Source of the DNA: Sarcomyxa edulis
Taxonomy: Eukaryota > Basidiomycota > Agaricomycetes > Agaricales > Mycenaceae
Reading direction: 5' to 3'
Assembly (NCBI GenBank): GCA_009761415.1
Contig: QUOL01000006.1
Coordinates: 930,001-994,000, forward strand
Length of the DNA stretch: 64,000 nt
Shown one piece after another: positions 12,724 to 25,096 of this stretch. The translations under genes were made by a program, and so were the position numbers. The first letter of the stretch is position 1. Every line of letters begins with the position of its first letter. The notes under the pieces were generated by a model, which did no database searches, had not been told where the DNA came from, and worked only from the letters and a program-made list of their open reading frames with translations.

Positions 12724-13639
12724 CTACAACCCTAGCTGTTCTTTGATTGATTCCCGCACGATTCTCTCGTACTCCTGTTCAAATTTAATCGAGGAAACCC
12801 TGGTGATGGATCATACACATACCGCTCTGTTGTCTCTGTACAGCTTGCAACAGTCGATGTTGGCGCCACTCTCGAGATTGGGTTCTGAAGCGAGAAGATC
12901 GGCGATAGTGTCATCGAGCAACGACCGTTCACGTACCGGCAAGCATCGAAATGACGCTGAGAATCACCTTTTCCACACTTTGCACAGGACTCCAGCGCTC
13001 GGACGCTTGTTCGTACATCGTTGGATCATCACCAGGCGTGTGTAATATCGAAATGCATACATTGCCGTCAGCATAGACTAAAAATATGTTTAACAATTAG
13101 TTGGAAAACGCTAGTGCAATGATATATGCCTTACTGTTCGGATGGAATAGAGGTGGGTCGAACTTCATCTTGAAAGGAGATAGAGGGTAGTCGGAGGGCT
13201 GTAATTACGTCCGATGTGAGCCTCATACAACTGAGACCAATGCGTAGAATGACTTGCAAATGTCAACTTAGCCGCAAACACACCGCCTTCCTGAGAAGTA
13301 AGAAAACGATCGTCAATAGCATTCAAGAGGAGGTGTTTGAATGTCCCCACGAAAGGCGTGTCTTTTGGGCCACATATCAGAGCTTCCCATGTAAAAAAAT
13401 CTGATTCGGAAATCGGGCCTATCCAAGCTGATATTCAGTACATCCCGCACAGGAAGAGAAACGGTCATACCGGCGGTGAACATCCCATCGGGCGCTCCTG
13501 CACATCAAGGCAAGTATTTCGACCTATCAGCTAAGGTCATGCGTTTATACTGATGATCCAAACCTCCCGAAGTCAGCTGTTTATACTCTTTCATCAACCG
13601 CCGTAGAGCAGTTGCACTATTGGACCCTCGTGGATTCAT
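12724..13639 (-). CDS. UBC7: Ubiquitin-conjugating enzyme E2, UBC7/UBE2G2 type (ERAD)
   Basis: E2 enzyme of endoplasmic-reticulum-associated degradation, working with Hrd1/gp78-type ligases and a Cue1-type anchor. Rebuilt from about seven short exons. Exon 1 gives [19 protein letters not shown]; then [52 protein letters not shown] and [18 protein letters not shown]. Cys in NVCISIL is the catalytic residue, and the acidic-loop insertion after it ([17 protein letters not shown]) marks the UBC7 class. The last exons give [19 protein letters not shown] and [15 protein letters not shown]. The total of about 165 residues matches the family. One intron (13257-13199) starts with GC rather than GT. 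Confidence 0.95.
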
Positions 13640-14176
13640 GGATGGAGATATTCAGAGAGGCTAGAGGATAGATCGTGGTGGCAGGGAGCAAGGAGCAATT
13701 CCAGCGTGAACTCCGCTTCTAATCGGGCATTGGCTATTTTTAACACAGCTATTCGCTAACATACTATTTATCACGATTTTCCCCACTTACTTGCCTTCAA
13801 GATTCCAACAACAGTTAGTACTTGGAGTGAGACGTGAGACATGGGACAGATTTCTGGTCTTTAGTAGCTTTTTACGGTGATGCCCGACTGGAATGTTACT
13901 GTAAGATAACGGTGTCTTTTTATTTAGCTTCCATGACGCCAGCGCTCGACACAGCCGCGGAGACTAGCACTGGTCTGAGTTCAACAACTATCCCCGCTTT
14001 AGACACCCTGACATGCGTGGTAGGCATCGCGCCGAAGAATGGCAGCACAATGTCATCGCGGAGATCGTAATTCTCCATCGGTGCGTCTTCGAGTACGCGC
14101 CTTGTACTTTCCTGGACCGAGTGCATGTGCCTGAGGCTACGATAGTAGGGTTTCGAACGGTCGTCGCAAGTCCGTG
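13640..14176. other. Intergenic between RPC2 and UBC7
   Basis: Both flanking genes are on the minus strand, so this holds the RPC2 3' end and the UBC7 promoter. No coding structure seen. Confidence 0.5.
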
Positions 14177-17100
14177 TCAAGCATCGTCCAACACCAAACG
14201 TGGGACTACGTTCATAGCCATGAGCTATGGATTCCATCATCAATCATCAGTAAATGGGACTTGAGGTCAGGATTGCAATTTGTACATACCTCTTGGAACA
14301 ATAGTTTTGCAGCGTAGGGTATAGTCAACTGAGCCATCTTTTTTGAGCTTTTGCAATATGTGCACCAGCCATTATATCCCATTAACCCACACTCCTGGCA
14401 TGCGTTGACTTCAAACTGATCGGATGAGATCATGAGACGCTCAAGGAGCAATTGAGTGGCGCCGTAACCGATTAGGCAATCTCTTTCCATTTCGCCCAAA
14501 CGAAGACCTCCTTCGCGGGACCTTCCCTCAGTGGGCTGTCGTGTCAAAGTCGCACGCGGTCCTCTGAGCAGGGTCAACCGTATCGTCAGCCCTGATTAAC
14601 TCGGAAAATGCCAGAAGACGTACCTTGCTCGGGCATGCATTTTGTCCATGACCATATGTTCTGAATTACCGAGGAAAGTTAGTTCGTATTGATACAACCA
14701 GCTCAATTTGAAAGCCTTACTGAGTTTCTGGAGGACGATATAGATAAATAAATGTGAGACATCGGAGTAATTTATCAGCTAACCTGGTAATATATGGGGC
14801 CGAAATAAACATATGCTTCGAGCGGCTCTCCAGTGATACCGCTTGTCATCATATCCTTTCCAGCATAGCTGAATCCGTTTTCTACAAGGATTCGACTCAT
14901 GTCCTCTACCTGCGTTTTAGATGACGTCAAGCAGGATTGCAGGAACCAGTGACAGCCATGAGACTGACCTTAGAACCTCCAAACGCCGTACCGTATTGAA
15001 GTTTTCCATTCATTACTCCTGCCTGTAACGTAGTAAGTAGAATTCTTGATAGTGAATCAGAACATGGTTCATACCTTTCCTGCCAAGAGTTCTATCATCT
15101 TCCCCACCGTCATGCGCGAGGGGAAACCATGCGGGTTCATGATGGTATCTGTGTATATTGTGAGTTCTCCGTCGCGACATGACGGGAAGGTACGTACCGG
15201 GACAGACTCCTTGGTCATTGAAGGGCATATCCTCCTGATTTACGATCAAGCCACATACACCTTTCTGCCCATGCCTCGAAGAAAACTTGTCACCTAGCTC
15301 AGGTCTCCGAGTCTGCCGGATCAAGACTTTGATCAAGGTTTGATCGTTTTCAGAATCGGTGACGAGGACCTTGTCGATGTTGCCTGCAACAGGCGATTTG
15401 TAGGACATAGGTGTGTTTTTGTAAGGCACGGCGGCGGCTTGTCCGGTGAACGAATTGTCATTGGCATTCGTAGGGGATTGCTTGTTGATGAAAACGTCCC
15501 CGGGATCGACTCGTTCACCTACGCCAGCCAAACCGTCGAGTTGAATGATATCATACTTCTTTTGGACTTGACCATTCTCGTCAAGAGGAGCATCAGCCAA
15601 ACGGTCAAATCTGAACACGAGTCAGATAGTCGAATGGAGAAATCCACAGATATAGAAGATATACTCACGTGCCATTGGGATACTTGCGTATGAGCGTCGC
15701 ATTCTTTCTCAAGACTTGACATCTACCATAGCCACGGTCTAAACTAGCCTAATCGACCCAAGGAATCAGTATTCTCCCGCGAAGCCTGACAACCAAGACA
15801 CGAACCTTGTTTAGAATGAGAGCATCTTCAATATCGTAGCCGGAATAACTCATCACAGCCACAGTCGCGTTTTGTCCGGCTGGAAGTCGATCATAGCCTA
15901 CAAGCTCGATGGTCTTAGTTTTGACCATCGGTTGCTGCGGATATACCGATAGATACAGAAGCGTGTCAATCCTGTTGAGTTGATTGTAACCGATAGCCCC
16001 AATTGCTTGCTTGCCCATGGCGCATTGGTAGGTATTACGTGGGGACTGATTGTGGTGAGGGTAGGGAATCAGGCCTGCGACGGCACCAAGCAGAGTGAAC
16101 GGTTCGATCTCTAGATGTGTTGTGGTCGGGACAATATCAGATTCGTAGAGAGCGATGTAGGTGTCGTTCTCCTCATTCACATCGAGATATTCGACCAGGC
16201 CTTTTCGGAGAAAATCATCAAAGGCTACGCCACCTTTCTTTAATAGCTGTGTTCAACGGAAGTACATTAGATCTCGAACTGATCATCCAGAGACGCTCGA
16301 ATTAGACTTTACCGTGATATGTTCCGAGGTCACCATGGGGCGGCCATTCTCGACTATAATAGCTGGGCGACAGATACGGCCGCCATCGCTGGCAATATGA
16401 ACGGCCCGGTGATGGTGATTTATGTAGACGCTCACAAACTCGCTGAAACGTCGGGCACGACGTAGTTTCCGGAAATTAGTGACGAAGCGCACGGGATACC
16501 GTGTGAGGCCGATGATAGTTCCGTTGACGTTTACAACGAAGGTATGCGGGCCATATATTTCAGTCCCTGTTCCAAGGCTTATGTCTGACAAAGCATAGAG
16601 AAGTTGGTTCATTGACTGAAGAAGATTGAAAGAACAACTCACCTTCGACACCCAGCATGAACGCGAGTCGGATTATGGGTTCCTCCTCCACATCGGTAGT
16701 GATATGAGTCATGAGAGCGAGATTTTTGACCAATCCGCAGGCTTCGCCTTCTGGGGTATCACTCGGGCAAAGCACACCCCACTGACTCGGCTGCAAGGCC
16801 CGAGGACCACTGACTTTCCTTGTCTTCTCAAACTGCGAAGATATCCGGGTCATCATACCGAGAGCAGAGATAAAACTCAAACGACTAAGGACGTGAGTGA
16901 CACCCGCACGCTCCATCTTGAACCGTTTGAGAGACCAGTTACCGGTGGAAATGGCTCTCACGAAGCCCGATGTGAGGTGGTCACCTTGGAACTGCATGGT
17001 ATTGAAGGCGTCAAACTCATTGGTACGTGAGGGCTTTTTGAGAACTTTGTCGATAGCAGATTTGAGATTTGTGTTGTAAGTCTTGAAAAGATCTTCGAAT

Positions 17101-18415
17101 AGAAGAGCGAGTAGTTGGCCGGCACTAAGGGATCAACAATCAGACTTCAGCAGGGATAATGGAAGGGTGTCATTTACAGTTCCAAACGTTTGTTTCCCAC
17201 GTAATCTCGGTCATCTACCATGTTTTCATCGTCCATAGCCATCAAGACACGACGCGTCATGGTCGCAACAAAAATGGCCTTTGACCGAAAATCCAGGCCT
17301 TGAACAGGTACGTGGGCGAGCACGATGGTGGCGAGAGCTTCCAAAGCTTCTTCCCAAGCGGGCCTCCTGGGTCCCATTACTCGTCGATTTACCCTGACGC
17401 GGGATCCGATATATTCTAAGGCCTGCTGACGAGTGAAGACACCTAGCTTGGCAGCATCTTCGAGATTTGTGGAGAATGCACTCTTGTAAGATTCGGTGTT
17501 ACCAGCGGTCAAAAGGAGGATTTCTTTGTCGGACTGGATGCCAAGGGCCTTGAGTGCGATAACGATCGGAACATCTTCGTGGATGGAGTTGTGCCGCAGA
17601 TAAATCTTTCCTTTTTTCGTGGCGACATAAGTTTTAGACTTTAATCCTCCGTGCGTGGAGCTGGAGTAGAACGGATAAGCTGTTACCGGAAGACATCTAG
17701 ATAATTACCACTCACGATGTACATGAGGCTTGCACAATCCCTTTGACAGTATCGGTCTCGACAATAATGCGGTTCTTGCTCAGCTGCTCCTGGACTAGGA
17801 TAACTTTTTCGGTACCTTTTACAACGAAATAGCCTCCTGGATCTAGAGGACATTCCGACATGCGTGCCAGCTGACTCTCCGTCTTACCGGTAAGCACGCA
17901 CTTGCTACTCCTGAGCATAATAGGCAGCCTTCCGATGTTAACGTTTCTCTGGACGATGTTTTTACCTCGGGTGTATTGAATGGTGACCACCACTGGGGCA
18001 CTGTAAGTGATATCTCGTAGTCGACATTCGTGAGGAGTTACGCGTTTGTCGATAGCATCCAAATCATTTCGGTCCGGGAAACCGACGTTGATGTCGATAT
18101 ACTTGAGCCAGAAGCGAGGGTCGACATCTGAGGTGACTTTGTTGTTCGCTTTGACAATATTCTTGAGATCTACGTCGACGAAGTAATTGAACGAATCGAT
18201 ATGCTGCTTCACGAGACCTTTGACCTTGAGAAAAGCTGGTAATAGCAGCCATTTGTCCTGAAATGGAGAAAACGACGTGAAATTCGGAAACAAGTTGCGA
18301 AATGTAGCTTCAGACGGACCTCCACACTCTTGATAGGATCAGTGAGCCCCAAGCCACGCCAATTTGTGCGATTGAGTTGCTCCCATTCATTGTCTGCCTC
18401 ATCAAGATCCGCCAT
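14177..18415 (-). CDS. RPC2: RNA polymerase III second-largest subunit RPC2
   Basis: Core catalytic subunit of RNA polymerase III, which transcribes tRNA, 5S and U6 genes. The start [14 protein letters not shown] is followed, after introns, by [23 protein letters not shown] segments [18 protein letters not shown] and [16 protein letters not shown], and [20 protein letters not shown]. These match Pol III rather than Pol I or II homologues. Later exons show [35 protein letters not shown] (the hybrid-binding and active-site region), [15 protein letters not shown], and the C-terminal zinc ribbon [16 protein letters not shown]. The last exon ends in [14 protein letters not shown]. Length (about 1,130 residues by estimate) and domain order are complete, with more than fifteen short introns. 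I see no break. Confidence 0.96.
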
Positions 18416-19363
18416 AGCGCTAAAATTCGGAGTAGTTTGTCGATCGGTAAGCGGATTGTTTCCTCAGATAATTACAGAAAAGAGCCGACGATATCGATGG
18501 ATGAGGTTAGATAGCTAGATTCAAGTGATTGTGTTCCGGGTCGAGTCGTGGTCTGAGATCGTTCGAGTCATACCCTCATCTTCAGCGTTCGAGTCGTTGA
18601 CCGTGGCTTGAAAGAAAGTTTGTGAGAGCCGAGGGGACTGATATATTAGGCTATATTCCGGCCATTCCCCGGCCGGTCTCCGTATGTCACTGTCCCCCAA
18701 ACAGCGATGTATGAATTGCAATTTTCAACGCGAGCCTTACGACTTCGAAAGACATCGAAAGAGTTTGGGTTCTACTTACTTCACTGTACTTAATTGAAAA
18801 TCCAGGTATTTATCGCCGTAAGCCCGCATGCTTGCACCGCTTGAAAGGTGTTGCAGCAATGCGTGAGTGACGGTGAGTCCTAGCTCAGTAGTACATAATA
18901 TCGTTTGTTTGCTGCTTATACATGTTCGTTTGAAGGAGCAACGCTTGAGATAATGACTGTTGCGTGATCAAAAAGCCGTTGAGGAGCATGCATCTGTAAG
19001 TGGCACACTGACTAAATAAAACTAGGATATCACTCGGTGTAGCCAATAATCGATGCCCTAGCCACGCTCGTAATTATACGTCTGTCTACTGACCTTGGTC
19101 ATTGTCTAGGTGTTTCGACGTAGCAGGTCTCAGACTGACCACAGAAACGGTACGTGCTCCACGTAGGCTCTATGTTAACAATGATGTTATCAACACATTC
19201 ACTCTCTATACAAAGAATCCGCGATGCCCGCAGGAATCTAAACTTCAGTCCGATGTCCGTACTTGTATCTTGCCTAACGCTCGTCTACCTTCTCACCAGC
19301 TCCGTATCGTGGGTCGAGCAATAGAACTCAGTGGACTTCGGTGCCACCGTGTGTGGGCATTTA
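18416..19363. other. RPC2 upstream region, no gene seen
   Basis: Contains the RPC2 promoter. The remaining open frames on both strands are short, without motifs and without plausible exon linkage. Confidence 0.4.
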
Positions 19364-20430
19364 TCAGTCCATGATTCTTTCCACTCCATGCTTTTCAGTA
19401 AAGTGAATGTAAAACTCGAACTTGTCCTTCTCGGCTTCAAGAGCAGGGTCGTTCAACGGTCTGACTTCCTTGAAACTCATCCTGCTTCCCGAGATCACAT
19501 TCATGTCACTCACCAGGCGGCCACTCGACTTTCTCATAGCATAGAAACAAACCGACCCCAGATTCCCTATCGACTTACATGCACTCGTGAGCAGCCATTG
19601 CCAATGGGACATCATACATTTCCTTTACATGAATTTTGTTGCCACGATATACGGCAAAACTTCGTTTTTTACCTTCAAGATAGTGAGTCGCACTCACACT
19701 AGTCAGCTGGTCATGTATCTTATCGTCAACCCTCCTCAATGAAATACTTGGCAGCTGGGTCAAGATCTCCATCAGTTCCAGGCTGGTGCAAATTTGATCC
19801 CGTAGGAAGCCTGAAGAATAGCCGCTCAGTTCCTTAGACGTCTCAATGGCTCGTACGATGCCATTTTTCCCAAATGTGATTGCAGGTGCAATACCTCATA
19901 AGACCGTAAACAGGTTCTGTGAAATACGTGCCGAGAATCCGTGTTGTACTACTATAGTTGAGATCGTCAGCAATTGCACCAAAAATGTTATTCGCAGAAG
20001 GTAAAGATCTACGAATGTCTTAACGAGAGCCACTGACCGAGAAAGTGTTCTCCAATCATCACGCAAGATATAATGGAGCGATGTTCTTCGGACGGTTCCA
20101 AGATTTCACATAAGCCACTGGGTCCGTCCGTACTCATCTTTCGAGAGAAGATCAGGACAAGTGCCTGCCACTGGTTCATTTCCCAAAAAGTTCCCGCCTC
20201 GGAAATTAAGACGAGTAAAGGAAAAAAAAAGGATGAAATCTCAGAGGACTCACCCCCGGACGTCGGGCATACCAAGAAAGGAGATATTTCTTCTCGTTCA
20301 AAAATACTAAGGACACTGCGCCATTGACCGGGAAAGCGTCGCTTCCTTGGATGTACGGCAGCTCCAGGGGAATATCGAATGTCAGCATATGCCGTATTGC
20401 TCCGCCCGACCGTCGAATCATGCTAGGCAC
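19364..20430 (-). CDS. Unrecognised multi-exon protein, possibly extending upstream to about 21.1 kb
   Basis: The family is not recognised. A coherent exon chain is visible on the minus strand. One exon reads PSMIRRSGGAIRHMLTF, FDIPLELPYIQGSDAFPVNG and SLVFLNEKKYLLSWYARRPG. After a GT-AG intron with a pyrimidine-rich tail comes TFWEMNQWQALVLIFSRKM and SEEHRSIISCVMIGEHFLG. Later exons give ELSGYSSGFLRDQICTSLEL and IHVKEMYDVPLAMAAHEC. The last exon ends FEFYIHFTEKHGVERIMD at the stop 19366-19364. Between 20640 and 21130 other fragments (STHAYNGGLIYIRRKYFLLA, LYNDLNTYGWSLVFGKSTAY) suggest more exons of the same or a second gene, but they are interrupted by stops and I could not link them. It may be an orphan gene or a decaying copy. 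Confidence 0.35.
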
Positions 20431-21488
20431 TGAGGTATTACACGGTATGAAGGAGGTGTTCGGTCGGGTCCGTCCGAGTAGTATTAATGGTCTTCTGCAA
20501 GGAGGAAGTATTTACGACGGATGTATATCAGCCCACCATTGTAAGCATGAGTACTGAAGTTCGATTGGCTTGCACGTGAGTCGATGATGGTGTAAGGACG
20601 CGGATACAGATACTTACCGACGTGTGAGATATCAAACATCATGAGGTGGCAAGACCTAACAGCAGAGATGTGATCCCGGCCGAGAAAGCGTGAGCATATG
20701 CGGTGATGTCAATATTCAACTTTCCGCGATAACAATTCCGCAGAAAGCCTGAACTTTCGTAGATCGGGGGATGAAGTTGCCATACCCGTCAACAAGACTG
20801 TAGTTCATGGAAGTGAAGGGATCAATCTGAGAGCCAATGGAGGATATTCGATGCTGAGGATACGCCGTAGACTTTCCGAAGACGAGGCTCCAGCCATATG
20901 TATTTAGGTCGTTATAGAGGTCGCCTCATGGACGATCGACGCTGAAGAACGTTCCGGCGCAGTCGCGAAGGTGAGAAAGAGAAGCGCCAGCCTGAGTGCC
21001 GTCTGGGTGCGAGCGAGAGATCACATTTTTTGACCGTTGATCTAGACGCAAACAGTCTGTAAGACGGACAATAGTAGTAGCAATTCATATTATACTGACA
21101 AGGTCCCCCGTTGAATTAATCACTTCCCCGAGTTCCCACGCACATGAGCAGCACCGGCAATGAGAGATATCATAGCACAGACCAGCTAGAGGACGTCAAT
21201 TTTCAAGCCAGCCGGCCGCTCCTCGAATCTTGGCCTCCAAGCAGGTAGAGCGGATTGAATCCACGGTTGATTGACGGTTCCGTCAATAACCAGTTGGAGC
21301 AGACAATGGTGACAGACATATATGGACTTTATAGATGATAAGCGTAATCTGGAAGTCTCCGGGATGCAACCGTCTTTACGGAGAATTGATATCTCTTTCG
21401 GTCATGTAAGTTGAAATAACTGGAATTCAAATTTACAATACACGTACATATTTTTGTCGACAAAGACCAAAGCAATGGAGACCCCGTC
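20431..21488. other. Decayed or unresolved coding-like stretch
   Basis: Minus-strand fragments between 20640 and 21130 look protein-like in composition but carry in-frame stops, for example a TGA after FFSVDRP. No start codon and signal could be fixed. From 21130 to 21488 I see nothing beyond the 3' end of the METTL14-like gene. Confidence 0.3.
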
Positions 21489-23634
21489 CTAATACCCCTC
21501 ATATCCCTGATTCCACTGTCCCATACCCATGCCTCCCATATTCATACCGCCATGACCATCAACGCCTCCTCCCATACTCATAGCCATGAGGGGATCACCA
21601 TCCATCCCCATCGCAAACTGACCTTGCCCTTGTCCTTGCTCGGCCCAACCCATATTCTGCCCTGGATTAAACATAGCCATCCCAGGTAAGAAAGCCCCAC
21701 CACCGCCACCTCCTCCTCCTCCTCCGCCCGCATTCTGACTCTGATTCTGACTCTGATTCTGTCCCTGTCCCTGTACATGCCCATGTCCTTGGAACCCAGC
21801 CCCATTCCCTCCTAGTCCCATCTGTCCCATATTTCCCATCATGGGCATCATGCCCATGTTCGGCATTGGTATCCCATTATACATCATCCCCATCCCACCA
21901 GGCCACCCACCCATCCCCATACCCTCATTGCCGCCCATCATGTTCATGGGCATCGGTATCTGCATACCTGCCATGTTCATGCCCATCATAGGTCCTATCC
22001 CCATCCCCATCATCTGATTCGCGTTCTGGGCTTGTCCTTGTCCCCCCATCCCGACGTTTCCTGCAAAGTTCGAGATCCCCATGTTACTTCTATTGTCACC
22101 CCCACCACCAGAGTTGAACCTCGGTCCGCTACCACCACCTTGTCCACCCTGTTGTTGTTGTCCAGGTCTAAACGGTGACTTTGGCCTCAGCGCGTCGATC
22201 TCAGCCGTCATTGGGACCACCGGCTTTCCTCCATTCCCGCTCCCAACCCCACCCCCGCTCCCAGCAAGCTCACGGATCCCATTCTCCCATATCTCCTTCT
22301 CCCACCGAGTAGCGATCACGCTTTCGCCGCTGTCCATCGCCGCAGAAGCCTCATCGAACGGAACCGGCATGCTATCGGGAAGAGATATATCCTCCCCATC
22401 GATACTTGCGCTGCCGCCCAGTACGGTAACCCATCCACGTCGTAGTGAGGAACTCTCTTTCCCGAATATTTCCAATCGTCTCGTGCCTAGGCAGAAGTTC
22501 TCGATTAGGGTGTACATTTCTGGAGGTTTACGCGTTGGATCTAAGGGATCGCCTTCCCAGATTATCACGTCTGTGTCTGGAGTGGGCGCGTGAGTATAAG
22601 ATACGGGTGATTCAAATAAATTGAACACGATAGACATATAATGCGAAACTGGATGAATCATCTACTTACCGACATTGCAATGAACGAACCAACTATCAGT
22701 AGATCTCCGGACAGTCCCTCGTATACCTATCAGGCAGTGTTGTTTCGTACGTGTGAGTAACGAGGTCGTCGGCGGATCTGTCTGGGAACGTTGAGTTTTG
22801 AGTCATGATCTAGAGAGGAGATGACTTACCCCAGGTCCTCGATTACTCGTTTTATTTGTTTTGACCCAAACGACGTCCTCGCACCGTCTATAGCCCCACT
22901 TCGCCAGGACCTCCCTACCTCTTTCTAGGCCCTCTCCCGCACCACTGCCAACCCATAGAAAGACGAAACTTGGGTCGGCTGCGAGCGAGGGAATGGGGAG
23001 ATCCTGAAGGTGGTCCCAGGTAAACGAGGATGAGAAGGGAGGATCGAGAAGAACGACATCAAATTTGCACGGATTGAGAGTAGTCAGGTGAGAGAAGGGG
23101 AGGTATGTGGGAGGAAGTGAGTGAGCGTTGACAGATGCTTTTTTGAGGTTGAGGAGCCGTTGTTGTTTTGGGTACCTAGATCGAGCTTGAGTCAGTCAAA
23201 AGGACATGTCTTACAGCTCATCAGATACAATGATGTTAGTGCACTCACTCCTGGAAACGATGCTCGGGTTCGGCACCTAGAACCCAGTTTTGGGGCCATT
23301 CTCCGCCGTCGACGTATCTCTGAGAATAATCATTGCGGATAGTCTCTTCCTCTGGAACGTAGTTGTGATACCTGGCGACACGAGCGCGTTTTGCAGGTGG
23401 AAGATCCGCTCGAATCTGAGGTTGTTGTTGAGATGGAGATGGAGAACGTGGTGGTGAGGGGGAAGGAGGTGAAGAGGGAATGAAGGGTAGTTTTAGAAGG
23501 TCATCAGGTGGAGAATTGAGAGTCAAAAGTTGACGTCTATGCTCTTGTTGAGATAGACGAATGCGAGATATCAAAGCTGCATGAGATGCAAGCAGATCAT
23601 TTGCCGAACTTATTATCTCGGTAGTGCTCGACAT
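21489..23634 (-). CDS. METTL14: METTL14/KAR4-type MT-A70 protein with Met/Gly-rich tail
   Basis: Member of the MT-A70 family, METTL14-like branch. In animals METTL14 is the RNA-binding, non-catalytic partner of METTL3 in mRNA N6-adenosine methylation; yeast Kar4 is the relative. The N-terminus is [20 protein letters not shown] plus a Pro/Ser-rich linker. The fold then shows [104 protein letters not shown] and [17 protein letters not shown]. The catalytic-position motif is DPPF: METTL3 has DPPW and METTL14 has EPPL, so this is intermediate. The last exon continues into roughly 200 residues of Gly, Met, Gln and Asn repeats, an unusual extension. The start ATG at 23634 opens a well-formed first exon. 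Confidence 0.9.
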
Positions 23635-25096
23635 GCCACCGCCTGCATGAATATGTTCCTGCTAGAAATCTATGACTATATTTCAGCGATTTTTCCTTGA
23701 TTTTAAACGGCTGATTTTACCGAGAAATCTGTAGGACTTCCCACCTGCGAGTTGGTGGACTGAAGGAGGTAGTTTGGGGTTGTCTGGGGTTGTTTTCCAC
23801 TGGCAGCACTCTCTAACGCTCGACGTGGAGTCTTATCTCCGACCACGACCCTGCACCCATGCCATCCTCCATCCGTTCTCGTTGTGTAGAAGGATGTTTT
23901 TCGAATACTGACTTTCTCTCTTGGAATAAATGTAGGTCAAACTTTATTGGGCCCAGATGACCGATATGTCGCGAAATCTTGAGCGTCGTCTGGTGAGAAA
24001 ATTTCCTGAAGTATCGCGAGAGCTAGTCAACTTGAACTAAACCATGCTACTTTCTCGGAAATTTTTCCAGTCCTTGGACGCATCGTACTAGGTAATGCTG
24101 ATGGCTCAAGGTATAGATTATTTTACCGTCTCGAAATCCGACATTTTCGTCCTATTCAGTGTCCTCTGGGACTGCGCATCTCAGTACGTGTAATGACGAG
24201 GCACTTCATGTCTACCATGATTCGGAAAGCATCTCCTTTCTGGCCATCGCCCTTGACTGTTTGATCCGGATCACAAACCAACCTCTTACCAGAGAGCACC
24301 CAGTGTCATACAAGGCCGTCACATCAAACATATCGGAGTGGAAATACGGATTTTACCTGTCAAGATGGTGTTTTTCGATTAAATACCTCGGTCCTTGGTC
24401 TCCTGTTCTCTCTCATCGGATACTCACTGGACGCGGTACGACGCTACGTTGCAGTTCAATGCTCCACACCACCATTGAGCCACTCAAAGTTGGATCGGGG
24501 CTAGTCAAACCTAGTAAGCGATTACGTACGCGTAACGGGACTTGTGAATGTTCACAAAACAACCGAGAGGTTGAGCTTGTCCGTACCGTTTTGGACGATT
24601 CCCTACTTTGCACCCACTATGTTTGACGCATTCGTCATCGGATTGGAAATTGGATAACGACACATCTTCTCAAGCGTCCAAGATACGAGGATCCAAGAAC
24701 AAGAACTCCAAAAAATTGGCCCATTACAGTAAAAATTAGGGATCTTTCCAGTTGAAAACCCCAAAACAACAATATAACGTCGAAATTGGATCGAGATTTC
24801 TTTGGACACGACGCGTCGGATGAGAACATTGTAGCGTGACAAGTGTGACGGGACGCGATGGGCGGAACGACCGAATAATTGATCCGTGAGAAGATAATTT
24901 TCTTGCATATCTCCCTCTCGACGCCTTCTGATAAAAATCGCGTTCGAAAAAAACCGAAAACTCAACAAAAGCCCACAAAAGCCCACAAAAGGTCGGACCT
25001 AATAATCCCTCTTCCTACTAGTACTGTTTGATAATGATATGCTATTTTAGCAGTTTCTCCCGCCCAATTTCACCCTTATATCCAATTAGAGCAAAC
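23635..25096. other. Intergenic, divergent promoters
   Basis: Lies between the divergent METTL14-like and HMUDK-type genes, so it holds both promoters. A 155-codon frame at 24159-24626 starts with GTG and a 127-codon minus frame covers 24986-24603; neither has introns, motifs or a family I recognise. A short direct repeat of CACAAAAGCC lies near 24964-24990. Confidence 0.4.

Noticed and set aside
14177..18415. RPB2 or RPA2 instead of RPC2
   Set aside because: The segments [16 protein letters not shown] and [19 protein letters not shown] and the C-terminal [11 protein letters not shown] follow the Pol III subunit as I remember it.
24159..24626. 155-codon plus-strand frame as a gene
   Set aside because: It starts with GTG, has no exon partners, no motif and an unusual composition; it overlaps a minus-strand frame that looks equally good.
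24603..24986. 127-codon minus-strand frame with a hydrophobic start
   Set aside because: No motif, no introns and no homology that I recognise; A/T-rich stretches such as this often stay open by chance.
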